From assembly GCA_964508655.1 (NCBI GenBank), contig CAZDUO010000003.1, forward strand, positions 38,332 to 102,331: a stretch of 64,000 nt of DNA. The letters run 5' to 3'. Shown here in pieces: positions 8,402 to 16,411 of the stretch. How positions within the stretch are numbered: the stretch's first letter is position 1; each line of letters starts with the position of its first letter. A program made the translations under genes and the position numbers. The DNA is from VBAS01 sp964508655 (lineage in GTDB: Bacteria > Bacteroidota > Bacteroidia > Chitinophagales > Chitinophagaceae). The notes under the pieces were generated by a model. It did no database searches. It had not been told where the DNA came from and worked only from the letters and a program-made list of their open reading frames with translations.

Positions 8402-9880
8402 TCAGTAAGCAATAGCAAACAACACTCTTTCCCGGCTTGGCTTCCCGGTTAAAATACACCTGCCCTCTTCCTGTGGATTGTTGAATGGAATACACCGGAT
8501 GGTAGCTTTTGTTTTTTCTTTGATAGCTTCTTCGGTATCGGGAGTGCCATCCCAGTGTGCTGAAATAAAACCTCCTTTCTCGTTCAGTGTTTTTTCAAAT
8601 TCTTCCCATGTATCCACTTTGGCAATATGCTCTTGGCGGTAAGCCAATGCCCTGTCAAAAAGATGTTGCTGAATTTCATCCAGCAAGTTTACAATGTACT
8701 CATTAAGCCCCGCAGCTGAAACATGCTTCTTTTCCTTTGTATCTCTTCTTGCAAGCTCAACTGTATTTTTCTCCACATCACGAAGGCCGATGGCGAGCCG
8801 CACCGGTATGCCTTTCAGCTCATACTCGGCAAACTTCCAGCCCGGCCGGGTGTTGTCGTTGTTATCGTACTTAACCCGGATGCCGGCAGCTTTCAGCTCC
8901 TTCATTATTTCTTCCGCTTTTGCATCAATCACCGGTTTTGAATCTTCGCCTTTGTAAACAGGAACAATAACCACCTGCAACGGCGCCAGTTTTGGCGGCA
9001 GCACCAGGCCCTGGTCATCGCTGTGGGCCATAACCAGTGCGCCAATCAGTCTTGTGCTTACTCCCCAACTGGTCGCCCACACATAATCCTGCTGGTTTTC
9101 TTTATTTAAAAATTTCACGTCAAAGGCTTTGGCAAAATTCTGCCCGAGAAAATGTGATGTGCCCGCCTGTAATGCCTTGCCATCCTGCATCAGTGCCTCG
9201 ATGCAATAAGTATCCAGGGCACCGGCAAACCGTTCGGATGACGTTTTTACACCGCGTATTACCGGCACAGCCATAAACTGCTCTACGAAAGTGGCATACA
9301 CTTCCAACATACGCCGGGCTTCCTCAATGGCTTCTTCAGCAGTGGCATGAGCCGTGTGGCCTTCCTGCCACAGAAATTCTGCCGTGCGCAGAAATAATCT
9401 TGTGCGCATTTCCCAGCGCACCACATTGGCCCATTGGTTGATGAGCAGCGGCAGATCACGGTAACTCTGAATCCAGTCTTTGTAAGTATTCCAGATGATG
9501 GCTTCACTTGTCGGGCGGATAATGAGCTCTTCTTCCAGTTTTGAATCAGGATCCACCATCAGTCTGCCATCACCCGACGGATCAGTTTTTAGCCGGTAAT
9601 GGGTAACCACTGCACATTCTTTGGCAAAGCCTTCGGCGTGGCCTTCTTCCTTTTCCAAAAAGCTTTTGGGTACAAACAGCGGGAAATAGGCATTCTGATG
9701 CCCGGTATCTTTAAACATTTTGTCCAGCGCTGCCTGCATATTTTCCCATAAAGCAAAGCCATATGGTTTGATGACCATACAGCCGCGAACGGCTGAATAA
9801 TCAGCGAGACTTCCTTTTAGTACCAAATCATTGTACCATTGTGAATAATCTTCTGCTCTTGTCGTTATTCCTTTACTCAT
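8402..9880 (-). CDS. proS: Prolyl-tRNA synthetase, archaeal/eukaryal-type
   Basis: 492 aa, class II aminoacyl-tRNA synthetase charging tRNA-Pro. Motif 2 lies in VVRWEMRTRLFLRTAEFLWQ preceded by RPTSEAIIW. Absence of the bacterial editing (INS) insertion, the short length and the C-terminal extension ending in Tyr (FAIAY) place it in the ProS type 3 (archaeal-like) group common in Bacteroidota. The anticodon-binding domain (LQVVIVPVYKGE onward) and zinc-binding-like C-terminal domain follow. A dispersed repeat (9943-9986) lies about 60 bases upstream. Confidence 0.96.
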   Translation of the reverse strand: MSKGITTRAEDYSQWYNDLVLKGSLADYSAVRGCMVIKPYGFALWENMQAALDKMFKDTGHQNAYFPLFVPKSFLEKEEGHAEGFAKECAVVTHYRLKTDPSGDGRLMVDPDSKLEEELIIRPTSEAIIWNTYKDWIQSYRDLPLLINQWANVVRWEMRTRLFLRTAEFLWQEGHTAHATAEEAIEEARRMLEVYATFVEQFMAVPVIRGVKTSSERFAGALDTYCIEALMQDGKALQAGTSHFLGQNFAKAFDVKFLNKENQQDYVWATSWGVSTRLIGALVMAHSDDQGLVLPPKLAPLQVVIVPVYKGEDSKPVIDAKAEEIMKELKAAGIRVKYDNNDNTRPGWKFAEYELKGIPVRLAIGLRDVEKNTVELARRDTKEKKHVSAAGLNEYIVNLLDEIQQHLFDRALAYRQEHIAKVDTWEEFEKTLNEKGGFISAHWDGTPDTEEAIKEKTKATIRCIPFNNPQEEGRCILTGKPSRERVLFAIAY

Positions 9881-9942
9881 TTTTTACGTGCTTTACTGAA
9901 AGATTTCAGTTTATAAATTGATTAATCGGAGTTGCTGGTCTT

Positions 9943-9986
9943 GAACGGAGCGTCGCAAGGGACGTTCAACCAGGGAACCGATGCTG
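9943..9986. repeat. 44-bp dispersed repeat, copy A (5' of proS)
   Basis: GAACGGAGCGTCGCAA (9943-9958) and CAGGGAACCGATGCTG (9971-9986) flank a 12-bp variable centre. The same two blocks with the same spacing recur at 21473-21516. Here the centre lets TTGAACG pair with CGTTCAA, so the element can form a hairpin. Both copies sit just upstream of minus-strand start codons in the same orientation. Confidence 0.75.
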
Positions 9987-10155
9987 AACTTCTAAAAAAA
10001 CATTCAACAACCCAACGAATCTTTACCTTTTTATTAACGGCGGATTTCCTAATTTAACATCGTGAGGCAAAATATTTGATGTTCAAATAAATGTGCCGGT
10101 AATCCGGCGCAAATGTAGTAACTTCAATTTTATAAACCGCTTAAAACTCCCTGCC

Positions 10156-10860
10156 ATGAACCGTCAAATTTTACTACTTGCAATTACGTCTGCTGTACTG
10201 AGCAGCTGCACCACGGCATATCGCTCCGGTCAGACACCGGACGATGTATACTTCTCTCCCGCCCGCCCGCAGGATGAATACGTGCAGGTAAATGACGATG
10301 ACGACAAATACCGCTACGACGACGAATACTATGATGACCGCTACCTGCGCATGAAAGTGCATAACCGCACCCGCTGGGAATATTTGAACGACTGGTATTA
10401 CTATGACCGGTATTCATACCGTTACAATTATTACTATGGTTCTTATTACAATCCTTATACATCGTGGAATTATTACTACAACCCATATTGCCCGAATTAT
10501 GTTGTAGTGTATAATCCCAAAGCGCAGCCAACCACAGTGAGTGTGACCAAGCCAAGAAACTTCAGCCTGGCGGGCTATACAAACACCAATTTCAACAATC
10601 GCAACAGCACTGTAAGAGTGGCACCCGCCACTCCGAAATCTGTTGGCCGGCCGGTTTATAACAATTCCAACTCCAGCGGACTGAGCAATACACTCAATAA
10701 AATATTTTCAGGGAGCAATAACAGCAATAATAGCTCGTACAGCCCGCCTACCCGCAGCTACACACCTTCCTCTTCGGGCAACAATGGTAGTTCCGGAAGT
10801 TCATCCGGCGGCAGCAGCAGCGGTGGAGGTGTAAGCCGGCCCAGCAGAGGTGGCAATTAA
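10156..10860 (+). CDS. Surface lipoprotein, Tyr/Asp-rich then Ser/Gly/Asn-rich
   Basis: About 234 aa from the ATG at 10156; the in-frame extension to 10093 lacks a signal-peptide shape. The N-terminus is a lipoprotein signal with Cys at about residue 18 (AVLSSC). Residues about 35-115 are very rich in Tyr, Asp and Arg, with repeated YYYDRYSYRYNYYYGSYYNP-like character. The C-terminal 80 residues are low-complexity Asn/Ser/Gly and end in GGGVSRPSRGGN. No domain is recognised. Composition suggests an exposed, possibly adhesive or structural outer-membrane lipoprotein. This is inference from composition. Confidence 0.75.
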   Translation: MNRQILLLAITSAVLSSCTTAYRSGQTPDDVYFSPARPQDEYVQVNDDDDKYRYDDEYYDDRYLRMKVHNRTRWEYLNDWYYYDRYSYRYNYYYGSYYNPYTSWNYYYNPYCPNYVVVYNPKAQPTTVSVTKPRNFSLAGYTNTNFNNRNSTVRVAPATPKSVGRPVYNNSNSSGLSNTLNKIFSGSNNSNNSSYSPPTRSYTPSSSGNNGSSGSSSGGSSSGGGVSRPSRGGN

Positions 10861-10871
10861 TTAATTCAAAC

Positions 10872-10922
10872 ATGAAGGAGGATAACCATTTGAAGCATTT
10901 TTCAGAAATGTTCCTCCTTCAT
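10872..10922. repeat. Long perfect hairpin before the FadL-like gene
   Basis: ATGAAGGAGGA (10872-10882) is exactly complementary to TCCTCCTTCAT (10912-10922). Inside, CATTTGAA and TTCAGAAATG extend the stem imperfectly. It sits 11 bases after the lipoprotein stop codon and 24 bases before the next ATG, so it could be a weak terminator, an mRNA processing/stability element or a 5' UTR structure. There is no T-tract. Confidence 0.6.
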
Positions 10923-10946
10923 ATTACCCGAAACTTTCAAATAATT

Positions 10947-12479
10947 ATGAACAAAAAATTTTACTCACTATTCTTTTTACTTGCTGCCTACAGCACTTTT
11001 TCCCAAACACCGGAAGATGCATTACGCCTGTCCTGGTTTCATCAAAACGGAACAGCCCGCAACCAGGCCATCGGTGGAGCTATGGGCTCCCTGGGTGGTG
11101 ATGCAACAGCAAACCATATCAATCCAGCAGGTCTTGCTTTTTTTAAAACATCTGATTTTATTCTCACCCCGGGGTTCAGGTTTGGCAAGGGTAAAAGTAA
11201 TTTCAGAGGTACGACTGTCGCAGGTGATAAACAAAATCAGTTGGGATTGGGAACAACAGGTTTTGTGTTCGGGGGCTTTGGCTACAGGAGAAATAATTCT
11301 TACGGCATTACCATCACAAGGCTGGCCGATTTCAACCAAAGCATTTACTACCGCGGGCTGAATGATTACAGCAGTTTTGCCGAGCCGCTGGCTGATGAGT
11401 TTGCGGCATCCAATCTTACAATTGACCAGGCGCTGAACAGCCCGAATATTTCATTGCCGGCAAAAATGGCACTTTATACATACCTGGTGGATACAGCAAG
11501 AGTGAATGGCAACCTGCAGGTAATAGCCCGTTCGGAAAACCCCTCCGTACGGGAACAGGAAAACCGGGTGGAATCAAGCGGCGGCATTACTGAAATTGCT
11601 TTTGGTGTGGGTTCGGAAATTGATAAAAAATTTATGGCCGGTCTGAGCGTGGGTGTGAACATTATCAGTTATGAAAGAAGAACCTTCTATCATGAAAGAG
11701 ATGCTACGGGCAATACCAATAACGATTTTTATTTTCTGAGCTACGATGAGCGATATACTGTGAAGGGCTATGGATTAAATATCCGCGGGGGCTTTATCAT
11801 CAGGCCAAAAGATTATGTAAGGTTAGGACTGGCGGTGCACTCCCCCACCTGGATGCCGCTGAAAGAAACTTTCGGTTCTGGGTTTGCTGCTCACCTGGAT
11901 AATTTGTTTGGTCCTAACAATGCGTACGACAGTGTGGCTTCATCGGTATTTTCCGGCGGAGGAGTAATTGAAAACAAATACACGCTGATGTCGCCCACCA
12001 AAATCATCATCAGCGGCGCCTATGTTTTTCGTGAAGAAGAAAAGATTGAAAGACAAAGGGGATTTATTACAGCCGATATTGAATACGTGAATTATAAATG
12101 GCTGAATTTTTCCGCCTATGATGAAAACACATCGGATGAGCAGTATAAACCATACAACGAGGCCATTGATGCACTGTACAAAGGAGCTTTTAATTTCCGG
12201 CTGGGTGGTGAGCTGAAATTTAAAACCGTTATGGCACGTGCTGGTTTTGCATATTATGGCCGGCCGTACAAAGACAGCGAGCTAAAGGGAAGAAAAATGT
12301 TTGTAAGCGGCGGGCTTGGCTACCGAAACAAGGGAATGTTCCTGGATATTACTTATGTTCACCGGTTGAATAAAGATGTCAACTTTCCTTATCGTGTCAA
12401 TGCACCAAGAACCAACACATTTGCATACTTGAAAGACAACGGGGGCAATGTAATGCTTACGCTGGGTTTTAAGATTTAG
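10947..12479 (+). CDS. FadL/OmpP1-like outer-membrane beta-barrel protein
   Basis: About 510 aa from the ATG at 10947, which begins a signal peptide (NKKFYSLFFLLAAYSTFSQ); an upstream in-frame ATG at 10872 would put the signal 25 residues inside. The sequence GGDATANHINPAGLAFFKT after the signal is the NPAGL motif of the OmpP1/FadL/TodX family of hydrophobic-compound channels. Alternating amphipathic strands run to the end (VMLTLGFKI). The ligand cannot be predicted. It follows the lipoprotein gene on the same strand, separated by the 10872-10922 hairpin. Confidence 0.82.
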   Translation: MNKKFYSLFFLLAAYSTFSQTPEDALRLSWFHQNGTARNQAIGGAMGSLGGDATANHINPAGLAFFKTSDFILTPGFRFGKGKSNFRGTTVAGDKQNQLGLGTTGFVFGGFGYRRNNSYGITITRLADFNQSIYYRGLNDYSSFAEPLADEFAASNLTIDQALNSPNISLPAKMALYTYLVDTARVNGNLQVIARSENPSVREQENRVESSGGITEIAFGVGSEIDKKFMAGLSVGVNIISYERRTFYHERDATGNTNNDFYFLSYDERYTVKGYGLNIRGGFIIRPKDYVRLGLAVHSPTWMPLKETFGSGFAAHLDNLFGPNNAYDSVASSVFSGGGVIENKYTLMSPTKIIISGAYVFREEEKIERQRGFITADIEYVNYKWLNFSAYDENTSDEQYKPYNEAIDALYKGAFNFRLGGELKFKTVMARAGFAYYGRPYKDSELKGRKMFVSGGLGYRNKGMFLDITYVHRLNKDVNFPYRVNAPRTNTFAYLKDNGGNVMLTLGFKI

Positions 12480-12508
12480 TCGCACCAAAAAACTAAGCTG
12501 TTTATGGA

Positions 12509-12536
12509 AGAGCTCCGCCGGGGCTCTTTTTTTATT
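12509..12536 (+). terminator. Intrinsic terminator of the FadL-like gene
   Basis: AGAGCTCC (12509-12516) pairs with GGGGCTCT (12520-12527, one G-T pair), followed by an uninterrupted T-run. It lies 30 bases after the stop codon. Confidence 0.85.
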
Positions 12537-12611
12537 TGCAGTACCCATGAATGTTTTTTATAAACTGGCCCTATGAGGTTTATCTTTTCACAGACATGCG
12601 TGAGGATTGAG

Positions 12612-12644
12612 AAATAAAAAAGCGTCCCCGGGTTGCGGGACGCT
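12612..12644 (-). terminator. Intrinsic terminator of the OmpA-family gene
   Basis: On the minus strand AGCGTCCC pairs with GGGACGCT (12621-12628 and 12637-12644) and is followed by TTTTTATTTC. It lies 25 bases after the stop of the OmpA-like gene. Confidence 0.85.
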
Positions 12645-12668
12645 TTTCTTTGATCCGGGCAGTTGGTT

Positions 12669-14015
12669 TTAGTAGAATACTTTCATTTCCACACGGCGGT
12701 TTTTGGAGCGGCCGGCAGGGGTTTTATTATCGGCAACAGGCATCGTTTCTCCAAAGCCCTCGCTTTCCAGCCTTTCAGCGCTGATGCCCTTGCTTACAAG
12801 AAATGCTTTTACCGATGCGGCACGGCCATCGCTTAACTTCATATTGTACTCATCGGCACCTACATTATCCGTATGGCCGTCAATTTTCAGTTTCAGGGCA
12901 GTGTTTTCTTTCAGAATCTTTACAACCTCATTCAAAGGGCCAAATGATTTGGGTAAAAGTTTTGTACTGGCAGTATTGAAATAAACATTCTGAGCAGCAT
13001 AGTTTACCGTCTTGGTTACTTCTTCGCTGATGGCTGGGCAACCCTGCTGCCCGGCCACACCTGGCACATCGGGACATTTATCTTCTTCATCGTTTATGCC
13101 ATCTTTATCCCTGTCGGGCACAGGGCATCCGCCATAGCGGGCCACGCCGGGCTCGTTGGGGCATTTATCTTCTTCATCATTGATGCCATCCTTATCCGTA
13201 TCAGGAACAGGACAACCCTGGTACTTGGCAAGGCCGGCCACTGTGGGGCATTTATCATTATCATCGTTAATGCCATCTTTATCTGTATCAGGCACCGGGC
13301 AGCCTTCGTATTTTGCTACCCCGGGAGTAGCAGGACATTTATCGTTATCGTCAGTGATGCCATCATTATCACTATCCTTTGGAGCTGGTGGTGGCGGTGG
13401 CGGCGGGGCAATTACTTTTGGCTCTTTCTTTTTTCCAATACGGCCTGCAATACCAATTGCATGCATGAAATGGTAATTGGCAGTACCAGTGGTAATGGGT
13501 ACCCGGTAAGTGGAGTTGATAAACAGGCGTCCTTCCTGGAAAAAGTTAATATTCAGCCCCACGCCAAGCGGAATATAGGCTCCGTAGTACACATAATACC
13601 GCTGGGCTCCAAAGCCGGCGTTGAGAAAAGGTTGCACCCAGTATTTATCAGACATCATTTTAAAATGAGCATTTGCTTCCAGTTGCAGTAAAAATCTTTC
13701 CACTCCCACATCCGGCCTGTTGGGAAAAGGATGGTTGAGGAAAGAGGCCGTAAGCGAGGCTGATGCATCTATATGTTTTTTCACGCCTTTGGTATAATGC
13801 ACCCCGATGCCGGGGGTCATGTTTTTCAGTTTTCCGAACTGCTTATCCCTGAATACAGCGCTTAGTGAAGAGCTGCGGATGAGCTGGGCGGTTTTAAAAT
13901 CATACAGATTAAAACTCACTCCTAATTCAGAAGACCTTATATATTCATCGTCCTGGCTATAGACGGCAGGTAAAAAAAATAACAGCGTAAATAAGGAAAC
14001 AAGTAGCCGCTTCAT
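12669..14015 (-). CDS. OmpA-family protein with thrombospondin type 3 repeats
   Basis: 448 aa. A signal peptide (residues 1-20, ending near VYSQ) is followed by a small barrel-like region to about 195. A proline hinge comes next, then four calcium-binding thrombospondin type 3 repeats (DSDNDGITDDNDKCPATPG and three variants, about 212-320). The C-terminal OmpA/MotB peptidoglycan-binding domain (about 340-448) carries IDGHTDNVGADEYNMKLSDG and ends in NRRVEMKVFY. It likely tethers the outer membrane to peptidoglycan. Repeats two to four are near-identical and are a potential site of copy-number change. Confidence 0.93.
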   Translation of the reverse strand: MKRLLVSLFTLLFFLPAVYSQDDEYIRSSELGVSFNLYDFKTAQLIRSSSLSAVFRDKQFGKLKNMTPGIGVHYTKGVKKHIDASASLTASFLNHPFPNRPDVGVERFLLQLEANAHFKMMSDKYWVQPFLNAGFGAQRYYVYYGAYIPLGVGLNINFFQEGRLFINSTYRVPITTGTANYHFMHAIGIAGRIGKKKEPKVIAPPPPPPPAPKDSDNDGITDDNDKCPATPGVAKYEGCPVPDTDKDGINDDNDKCPTVAGLAKYQGCPVPDTDKDGINDEEDKCPNEPGVARYGGCPVPDRDKDGINDEEDKCPDVPGVAGQQGCPAISEEVTKTVNYAAQNVYFNTASTKLLPKSFGPLNEVVKILKENTALKLKIDGHTDNVGADEYNMKLSDGRAASVKAFLVSKGISAERLESEGFGETMPVADNKTPAGRSKNRRVEMKVFY

Positions 14016-14037
14016 AAAGAGTAGTTTGGTTTGTAAA

Positions 14038-14068
14038 CAAAAGTAAAGGCTCTGTACTATATCCTAAA
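14038..14068 (-). promoter_or_regulatory. Candidate Bacteroidota-type promoter for the OmpA-like gene
   Basis: Minus-strand TACTTTTG (14038-14045) fits the -7 consensus TANNTTTG. TTTA, one mismatch from the -33 TTTG, lies exactly 19 bases upstream (14065-14068). The predicted start of transcription is about 15-20 bases before the ATG at 14015. Confidence 0.5.
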
Positions 14069-14077
14069 ATAAAATAT

Positions 14078-14494
14078 TCATTTGATTTCCACCGGATTTT
14101 CAGGTTTTTTCTTTCCCAGCACCTCCACTTTTACACGGGTGAGGCCCGAATTGAGATAACCAAGTTTTTGTGCCGCCGATCGGGACAAATCCACCACACG
14201 TTTCATTTTTGAGTGAAGCCGGTCGTTTACTTTCACTATTACGGTGCGTCCATTGCGCAGGTTGGTTACCCTTATCCATGTGCCAAATGGCAGCACATTG
14301 CATGCAGCTGTCAGTTTTTGTTGCGAAAAAATTTCACCACTTGCAGTCTTCCTGCCATTGAATTTATTGGCATAATAGCTTGCTGTACCATAAAGCACTT
14401 TTATTTTCACAGTTGCCGGATTCAATGTATCCTGCGCCTGCAGCGGGACGAGCACAGGCACCATGAATATCGATAGGCAAAGAAAAAACTTCAT
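14078..14494 (-). CDS. RlpA-like double-psi beta-barrel protein
   Basis: 138 aa with a signal peptide (residues 1-20) and one RlpA-like double-psi beta-barrel (about 33-125): GTASYYANKFNGRKTASGE, then PFGTWIRVTNLRNGRTVIVK and the conserved NDR in VKVNDRLHSK. RlpA proteins bind or cleave denuded glycan strands in the periplasm. There is no SPOR domain. The start codon overlaps the upstream L,D-transpeptidase gene by 4 bases, so the two cell-wall genes are coupled. Confidence 0.88.
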   Translation of the reverse strand: MKFFLCLSIFMVPVLVPLQAQDTLNPATVKIKVLYGTASYYANKFNGRKTASGEIFSQQKLTAACNVLPFGTWIRVTNLRNGRTVIVKVNDRLHSKMKRVVDLSRSAAQKLGYLNSGLTRVKVEVLGKKKPENPVEIK

Positions 14495-16239
14495 TCCTCC
14501 GGTTTTTTGCTTGCAAATAATTGCTCTGCCAGTTGCTTATCCTCATCATAAATATCTTCAAAAAATATGATACGGCCATTATCGGCTTCACAGGTAAAGT
14601 AGCGGATAAAAAGCGGAATACGGTTACGAACCGGTATGCTGTGCTTTTCTTTCACCTGCAACCAGTGCCTCAGCGAGTCAACCGGAACAGGTTTTGATTT
14701 GGTTTTTATATTGCCGTTCGCAGTTTCAATTTCATTGTTCATAATAAACAGAGCCAGTTTTTCCCACTGCTGCACCCGCACACAGCCATGGCTGAGGGCA
14801 CGTGTATCGAGTCCGAAATAAAACCGCTGGTTGGTATCGTGCAGGTAAACGGCATATTTGTTTGGAAAATTAAATTTTAAAACACCCAAAGCATTATCAT
14901 CGCCGCTGCCCTGTATGATGCGGTACGGAACTCCCCTTTTGTATTTGCTCCAGTCAACAGAGTATGGATCCACCTCCTCGCCTTTGTTATCAAATAAACC
15001 AAATCCCTTCCTGGCCAGGTAGCCGGGATCTTTTTTCAGTGCGGGTAAAATTTCCTTTACTATGATACTTTGCGGAATGTTCCATTGCGGGTAAGTAATC
15101 AATTCCGATACAGCGCTGGTAAGTACCGGTGTACGGGTTTTGGGTTTGCCCACCACTATTCTGCTGCTGATTACAATAGTATCATTTTTGATAAGTTTGA
15201 GGGTATAAGAAGGAATATTTACCCAAACAAATTTCTCCGGCATATTCTCCGGCAGCATTTTATAGCGATCAAGAGTGATGGCAATCCGTTTGAATTTTTC
15301 CCTATCAGACAGGTTCAGAGCCCGGATGGTTTGCCATCCTATCTTTCCGTCCACTGTAAGCCGGTTGCTTTTCTGAAATTTTTTAAGAATGGCAGCCAAC
15401 CGGGATGAATCAGGAGCGGCCCCTGCAGAATCAACAAAGCCAAGTTCAAAAAGCCGTCGGATAAGTGTGGTTTTAAATTCTGCTGAATCAACAGCAGGAA
15501 ATGCAACCCTGGTAGTTTCACTGAAATCAGCACTGTCGAGAAAATTTTTCAGGCCTGCTTTCAGTTCATGATACTCCTTGTGTTTCGGCTCAAGTGAAGA
15601 AATAAGATAGTGCAACGACAGGCCGGATGTGATGGCATTGAATTTTCCGGTAACAAACAACTCAGTTAAAGCAGAATCTTTGCGCAGTGTAATGCTGTCT
15701 TCCGGCAGGCGCCCGAATTTTACATCATGCATAATATTTACCAGCGCATCGCTGAGCAGCATATCGGCATGCGCCCAGAGTACGGCATCTTTCCTGTCGC
15801 CCAACAGCAGGCTGTCAGCATCGAGGCGTGATTTGATTTTTTTAAGAACTGGGGCATGATAATCCTGCGGATAAAGCCCGTAATATTTTAATTCATCCAG
15901 GCAGTCAAAAAGTGAATCGGCCTGCGGCAGCCAATGCTGCATGGAGCTCCAGAGCGGAACAAAACTTTTTTCTTTATAAACAACGGCTAATGCCGGCCAC
16001 TGGTAAAGCAGGAGTGAATCATTGAGGCGGCCGTTTTCAGCCGCAGCATAATTGAGTGATTTTTTAATTAGCCCCTTCACTTTCTCATCCATTTTTTCCG
16101 GCATCTCCACTATTTCTTTTGTCACAAGTGGTTTTTTATCTCTGCAGGAAGAAAACAACAGGCTGCTGATTGACAAACCAGCCAATAAAAACGATAAGAG
16201 CACAGAAATTCCCGGAACATTCAAAGGCTTACGGTTCAT
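14491..16239 (-). CDS. L,D-transpeptidase, YcbB-like, with peptidoglycan-binding domain
   Basis: 582 aa. The N-terminus looks like a lipoprotein signal with Cys about 33 (LLFSSCRDK). An alpha-helical scaffold comes first, then a peptidoglycan-binding segment (LKKFQKSNRLTVDGKIGWQT, about 280-305), then the YkuD catalytic domain (about 330-510) with the active-site motif ALSHGCVRVQQW. The family forms 3-3 peptide cross-links or attaches proteins to the wall. The layout matches the large YcbB/LdtD type. It is coupled to RlpA, which suggests joint wall remodelling. No nearby penicillin-binding protein was seen. Confidence 0.92.
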   Translation of the reverse strand: MNRKPLNVPGISVLLSFLLAGLSISSLLFSSCRDKKPLVTKEIVEMPEKMDEKVKGLIKKSLNYAAAENGRLNDSLLLYQWPALAVVYKEKSFVPLWSSMQHWLPQADSLFDCLDELKYYGLYPQDYHAPVLKKIKSRLDADSLLLGDRKDAVLWAHADMLLSDALVNIMHDVKFGRLPEDSITLRKDSALTELFVTGKFNAITSGLSLHYLISSLEPKHKEYHELKAGLKNFLDSADFSETTRVAFPAVDSAEFKTTLIRRLFELGFVDSAGAAPDSSRLAAILKKFQKSNRLTVDGKIGWQTIRALNLSDREKFKRIAITLDRYKMLPENMPEKFVWVNIPSYTLKLIKNDTIVISSRIVVGKPKTRTPVLTSAVSELITYPQWNIPQSIIVKEILPALKKDPGYLARKGFGLFDNKGEEVDPYSVDWSKYKRGVPYRIIQGSGDDNALGVLKFNFPNKYAVYLHDTNQRFYFGLDTRALSHGCVRVQQWEKLALFIMNNEIETANGNIKTKSKPVPVDSLRHWLQVKEKHSIPVRNRIPLFIRYFTCEADNGRIIFFEDIYDEDKQLAEQLFASKKPEE

Positions 16240-16411
16240 ATATTTTCAATCTGATTCAGAGAAGGATGATGGAACAGGATTTCTACAAAATACGGATTCG
16301 GTTTTATTTTCTGATGATAGAGAACTTTATTTTTTCAACATTGTGAGCCAATGAAAAATTGTCTTTTAAAAGTGGTTTCCGGGTATAGTGTTGACATAAT
16401 TACGAAAAATA

